Position numbers and translations under genes: made by a program. DNA of 41,763 bases from a virus: positions 1 to 41,763 of the IMG/VR virus record IMGVR_UViG_3300043470_000852; one strand, 5' to 3'. The notes under the pieces were generated by a model, which had not been told where the DNA came from, ran no database searches, and saw only the letters and a list, made by a program, of their open reading frames with translations. Of the stretch, positions 14,194-23,142 are shown piece by piece. Each line of letters begins with the position of its first letter. Position 1 is the stretch's first letter.

Positions 14194-17100
14194 ATGGCTG
14201 ATCAAGAAAAAGAACAAAGTAATATAAGGATAGAAATTAATAGTGGATCTATTGGTTTAAATATGGATCAAACTTTGAACCAGATTAAACCAGGTACTCT
14301 TACATATGCATTAAATGCTGCCTTAGAAAACTTTGATGCAAGTTCTATTAATTATCAAAATGAACAAGGGAATGAACTTTGTATAAGTTTTCCTTCTGGA
14401 TACATGTTAATTGGTAGACACTTTATTGCAGAAAAAAGCAAACATATATTCTTTGTTGTAAATCCTCAACTAGGGATGAGTCAAATAGGATATATGGATA
14501 ACAATGATTGTATCTACCGTACATTAGTAGAAGCTGCATGTCTTAATTTTAATGAGAACAATCCTATACATAAAGTTGTACATAAAATAAGTAATTGCAC
14601 TACAGAAATATATTGGACAGATGGATTAAATCCAAGAAGATATTTAGATATTGAAAATATTCCATATTTACAAACTCCTACTTCAGATCCTTGTGACCCT
14701 ACATATACAAATCAATTAGATTGTAATCAATTAAAAATACAACCTAATTTTAATATTCCACAACTTACTATATCAGATATAGCTAGTGGTGGAGATCTTA
14801 CTGCTGGTACATATCAGTTTGCTATTCAATATGCTAATGCATCTGGTAATCCTTACACATCATATTACTCTGTTACAAATCCTACACCAATTGCTGATAC
14901 GCAATTAACCACAGCTATATTTGATTATAAAGTGGGTAGATCTATAGAAGTTAGTATTACTAATTTAGATACAACAGGGTTATTTCAATATTATAATGTA
15001 GCTGTAATTAAAACAGTTAATAATATTACCACTATAGAATTAGTTGGTACATATTCAATTGAGAATCAAGTTGACACAATAACATATACTGGACAGAATA
15101 ATACACTTATTAATCTTTCTCCATCAGATATATTTGAGAAGTATCCATACTATGATATAGCACAAGATCTTACAGCTGTACAAGATGTTCTTGTATGGGA
15201 TAATCTTACATCTATAGATAGAATTAATTATCAACAAATAGCATCTCAAATAGATTTATTATGGGAGACATACAGAATTCCTTCCAATGAAAATTATGGT
15301 GATGAATTAAATGCTACAAACCTACGTGGATATCTACGTGATGAGGTGTATGCATTTGAGATTGTATTCTTATTAAAGAATGGAAAACAAACAGATGGGT
15401 TCCATATTCCTGGAAGAACATTAACTTATGCTGATTTACAATATCCAGATGTACCAAATACTAATGCTGATTTTATAGGTGAGCCTGATTATATCGATCC
15501 TGTTACAGGAATAGGATATAGTTCTTATTGGAAAATATATAATACAGCTACTGTCATAGGTAATGCTACTGGTCCTAATATTAATAATGCTACACCATAT
15601 CAATATGGTGAGTTTGCTTATTGGGAGTCTACAGAAGAGTATCCTTGTAATGTTGATGTATGGGGTGATCTTGCTGGTAAACCTATTAGACATCATAAGT
15701 TTCCAGATGTTCTTGTAAGTCCTATATTTGAGAATCCTGTATATTCATTAACTCCTGGGTTTCAACCAGTGATGCAAAATAATGCTGTATATCCATTAGG
15801 TGTAAAAGTTAATATTAAACAAATAGAAACACTTATACAAACATCAACAGGTCTTACACAAGATCAAAAAGATGATGTTGTAGGATTTAAAATTGTAAGA
15901 GGTAATAGAAATACAAATAAATCTATTGTAGCTAAAGGAATGCTCCGTAATGTAGGAACATACCAAAGACAAGATCAAACTTTATACTATCCAAACTATC
16001 CATATAACGATCTTAATACAGATCCATTCTTATTAGCAAGTAGTAATTCATATGCTGTATTAGGACAAACAGAACCATGGATGGTTGTATGTACTGAGTC
16101 AGGTGATTATAGTTATTTTGAGCCAGAAACTGGTGAACAAGTAATTAAACAAATGGTTGCTAATGAAACTTATGAATTTTGTTCTTTAACAAGACCAATA
16201 TATTTAAGTGGTAAAGCAACAATAGGTCCTGGTAACTATGATGTGTGGTATGTTAATAATGCATGCGCAGGTGTTAGTTGTTATAAATTAAGAAGTAATA
16301 CTCGTTGGACTAATGATAATCAACCTCTTAAAACTTTAAATTGGGGGGGATGGATGCCTTATCCTTGTGCAGGTGCTATTGGTCCTGTATATGTTCAAAG
16401 ATTAGATTTAAACTCAGTTCCTTTTAAAGAACAAGATTTACAACCTGCTCCTTGTGCAACTAAGCAACCTTTTGTAACACCCCCATTAGGACAGTTTCCT
16501 CCAAATACATTAACTCCTTTTGGAAATGTAGTTCCAGGAAGAGAGTATGGAAGAAGATCACCACTTAATGCATTCTGTGGAGATCCTAAACCACTTCCTC
16601 CTATAACTAGTGATAGTTCTAGATATAGACAAGTGTTTAATTCTCCTGAAACTTCTTTTGCACAACCATTCTTAGGAGATGTTCTTAAGTTAGAAAATGT
16701 AATGTTTGGTGGAGGTAGAGCACATTTTGTCAAAGTGAAAGGTAATGCTAAATATAGACTTCTTTCTAAAGAGGTTCAAGAAGATGCATTAAAAGCATCA
16801 TTTACTATTGGTGGTCTAGATATAACAGCTGTATTTACAGCATACCAAGCATATCTAACTATTTATGTAAATGGTATTACAAGAAAGAATTATGCGTATT
16901 CATTTAACTCTGTAGCTAACTATGATTACTATTCAGATATAAATAATAACACTGCAGATATTAATGGAAATGTTGGTATTAAACAAAGACCTCTTGATTT
17001 AAAATCTTATATGATTCCAGGAGTTCAAAATATTGGAGATGATAAAAACATTAATAACTACCAAAGAGAGTCTTCTATTTATTTAAGAACAAAAGGTGCA

Positions 17101-18639
17101 TTAACTAATTCAGTAGTGCCATTACCATTCCCTGATAAAACACCAACACTTGTTAATTCATTAGGTACATCTTTAATTACAGATAAATCTAGATTCACAA
17201 TCTCTAGTAATATAGATCCTCTTACAGGTAGAAACTATTGTAACACACCTGAGAAAGAACAAGACATTACAACTGTAGTATATTATGCTTCATTGAAAAA
17301 TATATTTGTAAACCAATGGGGACAAATATATTCATATGAAACAATTGACACAGGATTCCAAAGATTTTTTGATAGTGGTTTTTCAAATGATGTAGTGTTT
17401 GGTGGAGATACATTTATTTCTAGATTTGCATACAAAACAAAACTTCCATTCTTTATAGATAATAGAGTGAATGGATTAGATGATAGTGATATATTCTATG
17501 ATGAAATAGGTAACGTAGCTTATCCAAAATTCTGGCATTCTGCTAGATCTATTTTGTATAACTACCAAACAATGACTAACATTATATCAATTAAAGCTCA
17601 CAACTTTGATTGTCCTAGTGATCCTAGTAAAGCTCCTACAACTGTTGGAGGACCAGCTGGTACATATAGAACATTTTATGATGGTAAGTTTTATTTATTT
17701 GCATATGGTATTCCTAATTTTTATTGTGAGACTTCTTATAATTTAAATTTAAGACAAGCATTCAATGATAGAGAAGGAAACTTCTGGCCACATGTATCTA
17801 CAGGTATTCCTGATGATTGGGTACAAGAAGAGTTTACAACAATTGCTTATGATAATACATATTATTATAATGTAACATTCTCTAAACAGAATAAAGAAAA
17901 CTTCTTTTCACATCTACCAGCAGATTGGACTAGTCAATTATGTTATACATATTATCCATTTAGAGCAATCTATTCTGATTCACAAGAACAAAATGCTGAT
18001 ATAAGAGTTAACAATTGGTTAAGTTATGCCCCATTAGCATTATTTGATTTTCCTCAAAACTATGGAAAGCTTACATCATTAGATGGTATTCAGGATAAAG
18101 CTGTACTTGCTAGATTTGAAAACAAATCATTGTTGTATAACAAATTATTAACAATGGATTCTACAAATCCAAAAGCTGCTTATTTAGGAGGAACTAAATT
18201 ATTTGGAGAAACTCCACCTATTGATTTTGCTGAAACAGATCTTGGATATGTAGGAAGTCAGAATAAGTTCTTATTGAAGATACCACAAGGACAAGTAACT
18301 GTAGATGCTAAAAGAGGACAAGTGTTTTTAATAACTAATGAAGGAGCTAAAGATCTTACAGCAGTTGGTTCTGGTGTAAATAGATTTATGACAGATCACT
18401 TAGCATTTGAAATACTTAGATTCTTTCCTAATGTTGATATAGATAATAACTATACTGGAATAGGACTTCATGGTGTATATGATAGTAAGTTTGATAGAGT
18501 GATAATTACAAAACAAGATTATATTCCTATTGATAAAGATGTAAAATATGATCCTATAACTAAAGAGTTTTATGTTGAGTCAATAGTTTATACTAATCAA
18601 CCTATCACTACAAGTACCACGACTACTACAACACCATAA
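14194..18639 (+). CDS. Tail muzzle (tail tube/hub) protein, N-terminal and central part (1481 aa)
   Basis: The start region (GLNMDQTLNQIKPGTLTYAL, then NAALENFDASS) is what I recognise as the beginning of crAss-like muzzle proteins. Muzzle proteins form the distal tube of the short tail and are functionally comparable to T7 gp12. The body is beta-rich throughout, with repeated aromatic strands and no membrane segment or enzyme motif. Late in the protein come GVYDSKFDRVIITKQDYIP and EFYVESIVY. It then ends in TTSTTTTTTP rather than continuing. Sequence that in related proteins seems to follow in the same chain appears at the start of the next ORF, 13 bases on. The protein therefore looks shortened at a Thr junction. 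The large size fits the family. Confidence 0.78.
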   Translation: MADQEKEQSNIRIEINSGSIGLNMDQTLNQIKPGTLTYALNAALENFDASSINYQNEQGNELCISFPSGYMLIGRHFIAEKSKHIFFVVNPQLGMSQIGYMDNNDCIYRTLVEAACLNFNENNPIHKVVHKISNCTTEIYWTDGLNPRRYLDIENIPYLQTPTSDPCDPTYTNQLDCNQLKIQPNFNIPQLTISDIASGGDLTAGTYQFAIQYANASGNPYTSYYSVTNPTPIADTQLTTAIFDYKVGRSIEVSITNLDTTGLFQYYNVAVIKTVNNITTIELVGTYSIENQVDTITYTGQNNTLINLSPSDIFEKYPYYDIAQDLTAVQDVLVWDNLTSIDRINYQQIASQIDLLWETYRIPSNENYGDELNATNLRGYLRDEVYAFEIVFLLKNGKQTDGFHIPGRTLTYADLQYPDVPNTNADFIGEPDYIDPVTGIGYSSYWKIYNTATVIGNATGPNINNATPYQYGEFAYWESTEEYPCNVDVWGDLAGKPIRHHKFPDVLVSPIFENPVYSLTPGFQPVMQNNAVYPLGVKVNIKQIETLIQTSTGLTQDQKDDVVGFKIVRGNRNTNKSIVAKGMLRNVGTYQRQDQTLYYPNYPYNDLNTDPFLLASSNSYAVLGQTEPWMVVCTESGDYSYFEPETGEQVIKQMVANETYEFCSLTRPIYLSGKATIGPGNYDVWYVNNACAGVSCYKLRSNTRWTNDNQPLKTLNWGGWMPYPCAGAIGPVYVQRLDLNSVPFKEQDLQPAPCATKQPFVTPPLGQFPPNTLTPFGNVVPGREYGRRSPLNAFCGDPKPLPPITSDSSRYRQVFNSPETSFAQPFLGDVLKLENVMFGGGRAHFVKVKGNAKYRLLSKEVQEDALKASFTIGGLDITAVFTAYQAYLTIYVNGITRKNYAYSFNSVANYDYYSDINNNTADINGNVGIKQRPLDLKSYMIPGVQNIGDDKNINNYQRESSIYLRTKGALTNSVVPLPFPDKTPTLVNSLGTSLITDKSRFTISSNIDPLTGRNYCNTPEKEQDITTVVYYASLKNIFVNQWGQIYSYETIDTGFQRFFDSGFSNDVVFGGDTFISRFAYKTKLPFFIDNRVNGLDDSDIFYDEIGNVAYPKFWHSARSILYNYQTMTNIISIKAHNFDCPSDPSKAPTTVGGPAGTYRTFYDGKFYLFAYGIPNFYCETSYNLNLRQAFNDREGNFWPHVSTGIPDDWVQEEFTTIAYDNTYYYNVTFSKQNKENFFSHLPADWTSQLCYTYYPFRAIYSDSQEQNADIRVNNWLSYAPLALFDFPQNYGKLTSLDGIQDKAVLARFENKSLLYNKLLTMDSTNPKAAYLGGTKLFGETPPIDFAETDLGYVGSQNKFLLKIPQGQVTVDAKRGQVFLITNEGAKDLTAVGSGVNRFMTDHLAFEILRFFPNVDIDNNYTGIGLHGVYDSKFDRVIITKQDYIPIDKDVKYDPITKEFYVESIVYTNQPITTSTTTTTTP

Positions 18640-18652
18640 TAAAAGATTAACA

Positions 18653-20230
18653 ATGGCTGACGAAAATAAAATACCAGTAGTAATAAGAACGAAAGTTTAC
18701 TTATCAGATCCAGATTATTTTTGTAATAAATCTTGGACCATGTCATATAATTTAAATACTGGAAGTTGGATTTCTTTTCATACTTATATTCCTAATTTTT
18801 ATATAGGAGAAAATAATTTCTTTTATTCAGGACTTAATGGATGTTGTGATGATTCTTCTGCTGGAGGAGGATTTCAAGCTCTTGTTGGAATTATGACAAA
18901 ACCTTTACCACCAAGCACTACAACAACTACTACAGGAGCACCACAACCAACCACTACGCATACCACTACATTATTGTATTGTGATTTAGATGGATTTGGT
19001 GTAACAACAGATTGTGAATTAGATGGAACAGGAGTGATTACAGTTTATCCAACTACAACAAGTACCACCACTGTATGTCTTACACCTACAGATCTAAATG
19101 TATTTACATTTGTTCAAGGATATACAATAGGAATAGATCCTCCAGTTGATTCTTCATTAACTCTTCAGGATGCATGTGATGCTGTACCAGTTGTACAAAC
19201 ATCTTTAAGTCCTGATAATGTAGATATAGTATTAACTTCTTTCTTTGGAGCTACATACACTACGCAAGATGTAACAGCTCTTCCTATATTAGGAGAGTAT
19301 GTATATAATGCAGCATTTATTTATTGTACTTATTTACCAGATGGTTGGTATAGTGTATCAACTCTACCTAATATGTATTCTATTCAAGATTACATATATC
19401 ATATTGTAGATGGTATTATTGTAGAAATATCAAACTGTGGTTGTGAGACTACTACCACCACTACTACATTACCTCCAGTTATTTCAGAATGTTGTGGTAT
19501 ATTATTTACATCAGGTGATGTTGTTTACTATTATGTTAATAGTATCACTGATTCTATACAACCTATAGATGTTCCAGGATATATATCATCTCTAGGAATA
19601 GCTATGACAACTAATAAGCTTTGGTCTATTGATACTGATATACAAGAATGGGATATCACTCTATCTCCATTTAATGCTACATTTAACAGAGCAATTTCTT
19701 TCTCAGGTGGATTTACTACATCATCAGGAATAGTTGCTTTAGATGACACTACATTGATTGCTGTAAATGATGCACCATCTCCACAAGAGGTTACAGAATT
19801 AGACATCGCTACATTAACTGCATCTAACACTATTAAGTTTACATTACAAACAAATAGAGTGGCACAAGGTAATATGTTATATGTACAAACTGGTGAGTTA
19901 TTAATTATCAACAAAGATAGTGTAACATTAGATTATTACATATCAGAATATGACTATGCTACAGGAACACTTTTAGTAGATATTAATGTAGGTGCATTCT
20001 CTCCTACTTCTATATACGAATGTCAGTGTAACATATATGTAACAGATGTAGATGGAAATATTTATGTAATAATTAAATCTAATCCTCAATCAATCATTGA
20101 TACATATAGAAATATTACAGATACATCAAGTATAACTGTAACTGCTTTAAATTCAGCTACTCAAGTAGGAAGCTGTGTGATAAGTTCTATAGCTGATATA
20201 ACAACAACAACAACCACTACTGCTCCATAA
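18653..20230 (+). CDS. Detached muzzle segment fused to Thr linkers and a propeller-like domain (525 aa)
   Basis: The first 80 residues (CNKSWTMSYNL, WISFHTYIPNFY, FFYSGLNGCC) resemble a C-terminal portion of muzzle proteins. Next come a Thr-rich linker (about 87-105), short repeats with GFGVTTDCELDGTGV, another linker, and a Cys-flanked region starting about 148. A region of about 230 residues from ECCGILFTSGDVVYYYVN has repeated strand patterns with internal aromatic/Asp motifs, suggestive of a beta propeller. The end is seven Thr, Ala and Pro. It lies between the muzzle and another muzzle-like segment in one operon, separated by 13 and 2 bases. The likely role is a muzzle-associated appendage. 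The propeller call is tentative. Confidence 0.72.
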   Translation: MADENKIPVVIRTKVYLSDPDYFCNKSWTMSYNLNTGSWISFHTYIPNFYIGENNFFYSGLNGCCDDSSAGGGFQALVGIMTKPLPPSTTTTTTGAPQPTTTHTTTLLYCDLDGFGVTTDCELDGTGVITVYPTTTSTTTVCLTPTDLNVFTFVQGYTIGIDPPVDSSLTLQDACDAVPVVQTSLSPDNVDIVLTSFFGATYTTQDVTALPILGEYVYNAAFIYCTYLPDGWYSVSTLPNMYSIQDYIYHIVDGIIVEISNCGCETTTTTTTLPPVISECCGILFTSGDVVYYYVNSITDSIQPIDVPGYISSLGIAMTTNKLWSIDTDIQEWDITLSPFNATFNRAISFSGGFTTSSGIVALDDTTLIAVNDAPSPQEVTELDIATLTASNTIKFTLQTNRVAQGNMLYVQTGELLIINKDSVTLDYYISEYDYATGTLLVDINVGAFSPTSIYECQCNIYVTDVDGNIYVIIKSNPQSIIDTYRNITDTSSITVTALNSATQVGSCVISSIADITTTTTTTAP

Positions 20231-20232
20231 TT

Positions 20233-21099
20233 ATGTCAAAGATTATAACAATAAAATTGAAACAAGCTGGACCTTCTGCAGGACCATTCAACATATTGGA
20301 TGATCGTGGAAATATCATAGCTGAAAATGTTCCTAAGAAAACTCTTATTAGAGGAGTGAGTTATGAAGTTAATAATAATGTAAATGCTATAATTATAAAA
20401 TCTGTAGGAAATTGTACTATAGAAAATACTTTTAAATTAGAATCATTTGATACTGTAGAGTTTATAAATACAACATACACACAATCTGTTACAGCTTGTT
20501 TATGGAGACACTTAACTAATATAAGACTTTATAATACATTCTATGGAACTATAGAACCATATATTATTGAGTATCCTTTTGCGTATCAATACCAAGATGA
20601 AATATTACAGAATGTAAAAGATTATACAAAAGCATATGAATACTATCCTATATTTGATGGAGTGTTTGATGATAATACAAGAATAGAAACAAATGATAAA
20701 TGGTTTAATAAAGCTATCTTATATAACGGACAGCAGAGTTCTGGTATATTAGAACTTGTAGCTAAACCTCTTCATAACTTACATGCATACATGCAGTATC
20801 CTATATTGAATGCTGAGAGTAAAACTATCACTTATACTAAGAGTGATAACTTCTATCAGTACAATACATTCTGGGCTGCAGAGATAAGTTCTCAGATTCC
20901 ATTATTTAGAACAACTTGTGAAAATCTTTCTATTGATAAGATAGTTAATCAAGCTAATATGGACTATGGCCCTAAGAGCTTTAAGAAAGCAACGCTAAGA
21001 GCAAAAGAATTAAAGGTGAGACATATACTAGATAACAGTTCAACAACTCATCTAGTGTCTCAATTTATAACAGCACCTGCACAAATATCTTATAAGTAA
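20233..21099 (+). CDS. GPFN adaptor fused to the distal muzzle segment (288 aa)
   Basis: Residues 1-75 are a GPFN module (SAGPFNILD near 16; GNCTIENTF near 60). The rest includes ACLWRHLTNIRLYNTFYGT, IIEYPFAYQYQDEILQNVKD, NKAILYNGQQSSGILELV, FYQYNTFWAAEIS and the ending FITAPAQISYK. I recall these segments as the C-terminus of single-chain muzzle proteins in related gut phages. Here they sit on a separate polypeptide with a fibre-type adaptor at the front. Its last base is the first base of the next ATG (TAATG), so the next gene is probably translationally coupled. The virion-tail assignment is good by position; the split is inferred. Confidence 0.75.
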   Translation: MSKIITIKLKQAGPSAGPFNILDDRGNIIAENVPKKTLIRGVSYEVNNNVNAIIIKSVGNCTIENTFKLESFDTVEFINTTYTQSVTACLWRHLTNIRLYNTFYGTIEPYIIEYPFAYQYQDEILQNVKDYTKAYEYYPIFDGVFDDNTRIETNDKWFNKAILYNGQQSSGILELVAKPLHNLHAYMQYPILNAESKTITYTKSDNFYQYNTFWAAEISSQIPLFRTTCENLSIDKIVNQANMDYGPKSFKKATLRAKELKVRHILDNSSTTHLVSQFITAPAQISYK

Positions 21100-23141
21100 T
21101 GAGTAGTGGTAAAGTAAAATGCACATGTGGATGGTCATGGAACAAATCTGATTCTAGTAAGAAAGATATGTACATATGTCATGAGTGTGGTAGAGATAAT
21201 TCTAACAACATGAAAAATGGTGGTTGGCTAGATAGCTATGCTAATGGTGGAACAATGCAAGAACACCAAGAGAATTATAATGATTCTTCTGTGTCATTAC
21301 CAGAAGGATTTGTTGGTATGGGTAATAACACCAAAGGTAGAAACTATTCTCCTGCATGGGGTGGACAATTTCAAATGGGTGGAGTTTTATCTGGAACAGA
21401 TTTAAATCTAACTGAAAATATATTTGGAAACAAAAATCAATATGAAACATATGGTGATGATAGTGCAAGTAATTTAAATACTTTCAATCCACATTATACA
21501 AGAACAAAAGATTCTGTTGATTATGGTATGAATAATTATGATGATGAGTATATGCCTTGGCATGATGTTCAAGTTATAGAAGATGAAGATACAAGAACTA
21601 ATCAAGAAATATTTTCAAACTACTATACTAATAATGGTTTTAATTTTAATGATTATAATTCAGTAAATGAAGATGGTATTAGAAGAATGATGCCTAATCC
21701 AGAAGATTTATATAATGGTAAAAATAAACAAAAAGTAAAAACTGTAGAAAGTGAAGCACCTCCTCCTCGTGCAATTATAACTGGTAGAGGAAATCCTCAT
21801 AATACATTTGCTAATCCTAACACTCCTAATTATCAAATGGGTGGATATGTTTATCCAGTTAACTATGTTCCTCAAGCACAGATGGGTGGTTCTATTCCAG
21901 GAGCTGTAGGTTTCTCATATGCACGTACACAATCTCCTGCTCCTAGCAATGGGAAGTATGCAAAGAAAACAATGGCTAGTGCACAAGAAGGTTTAAATCT
22001 TGGTCCAATAATTAAAGATAATTCATATAAAATAAAAACTGTAAACTCTGATCCAGTTAAACAATGGACTTTAGATTATATTAATTCCCCTAAGTATAAA
22101 GAAAGATTAACTAAATCTGGATACGAAAATGTACCAAAGGAAATTAGAATTAGAAGTGGTAATGTAAAAAATACAAAGATTGAACCAATACCTAATGAAG
22201 CTTATGAAATGAATAAGATGTGGGATTCTGGTGACTTTGATAAATATAGTAGTCATTATAATTTAGATGAAAACATAATACATTTAAATGAAAAGAATGA
22301 TGCACTCCTACATAAAGATATATACAAAAATTCTAAGTTTACATCACCTACAATAAATGAAACTGAGTCACATGAACTTGGTCATGCTGAAGTACAAAGA
22401 TTAGATCCTACAGGAGAAAATGATTTTGACTTTAGATTAAATAAAAAAGATGTAGATAATTTAATTAAGAGAGGTGGTAGATCAAAAGGTATAAATGAAC
22501 ATGATCAAGATCCATATGAAAATAAAGCTGATTTAAATTCTTTTAGATATAATTTAAAACAACAAGGAATATATGATGCAGGTAAAGAAGATTTTAATGA
22601 AGGGCATTTAAAAAAAGCAAGGAAAACATTTGCAAAAGATCGTTTGTTAAAAAACTATTCAGATAAAGATTTAATCTGGCTAATGAATAATATTGCACAG
22701 AATAAACAACCTGAACAAGAAACTTATGTAGCACAGAATGGTCAAGAGATGAAATTCTATCAAGAGGGATTAGATTGGAAACCTAAGAGCATTAGTAAGA
22801 ATGGTGGATGGTTAGATAGCTATGAAGATGGAGGAGTTGTTAAAGATGATATGGGATATTGGAATCCTGATAATTGGGGAAGTCCTGTTGAGATAGGTTC
22901 TAATAAAATAACAATGGAAGGAGTAGATCAACCACTGTTAGGTATATCTGATACTGGTGATACTAAACTAATGAAACCAGGAAAGAATTATAAGTTCAAA
23001 GGAAAGAAGGTAACTGAATATCCTATGGCTCAGAATGGATTAAGACAAGAACAAAAAGGTTTGGTTAACTTAGATAATCTAACTAACTTTACAAACTATA
23101 ACAAACCACAACCAGGTGGATGGTTGAATAAATATAACTAA
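21099..23141 (+). CDS. Cargo-type virion protein: zinc ribbon, GGWLDxY motifs and HELGH metallopeptidase (680 aa)
   Basis: The N-terminal zinc ribbon has Cys 8, 10, 27 and 30 (CTCG, 16 residues, CHECG). A GGWLDSY motif follows at 41-47, recurs at 569-575 and appears as GGWLNKY at 673-679, right at the C-terminus. The middle is Asn/Gly-rich and probably disordered. Around 325-540 lies a zincin-like domain with H425-E-L-G-H429 and E474 (YENKADLNSFRY) as the likely third ligand. The family would be a phage polyvalent-type metallopeptidase. The gene lies between the muzzle segments and two other cargo genes, where crAss-like phages encode proteins carried in the particle. Proteolysis of virion proteins on ejection or of a host target is inferred. 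Confidence 0.78.
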   Translation: MSSGKVKCTCGWSWNKSDSSKKDMYICHECGRDNSNNMKNGGWLDSYANGGTMQEHQENYNDSSVSLPEGFVGMGNNTKGRNYSPAWGGQFQMGGVLSGTDLNLTENIFGNKNQYETYGDDSASNLNTFNPHYTRTKDSVDYGMNNYDDEYMPWHDVQVIEDEDTRTNQEIFSNYYTNNGFNFNDYNSVNEDGIRRMMPNPEDLYNGKNKQKVKTVESEAPPPRAIITGRGNPHNTFANPNTPNYQMGGYVYPVNYVPQAQMGGSIPGAVGFSYARTQSPAPSNGKYAKKTMASAQEGLNLGPIIKDNSYKIKTVNSDPVKQWTLDYINSPKYKERLTKSGYENVPKEIRIRSGNVKNTKIEPIPNEAYEMNKMWDSGDFDKYSSHYNLDENIIHLNEKNDALLHKDIYKNSKFTSPTINETESHELGHAEVQRLDPTGENDFDFRLNKKDVDNLIKRGGRSKGINEHDQDPYENKADLNSFRYNLKQQGIYDAGKEDFNEGHLKKARKTFAKDRLLKNYSDKDLIWLMNNIAQNKQPEQETYVAQNGQEMKFYQEGLDWKPKSISKNGGWLDSYEDGGVVKDDMGYWNPDNWGSPVEIGSNKITMEGVDQPLLGISDTGDTKLMKPGKNYKFKGKKVTEYPMAQNGLRQEQKGLVNLDNLTNFTNYNKPQPGGWLNKYN

Positions 23142-23142
23142 T

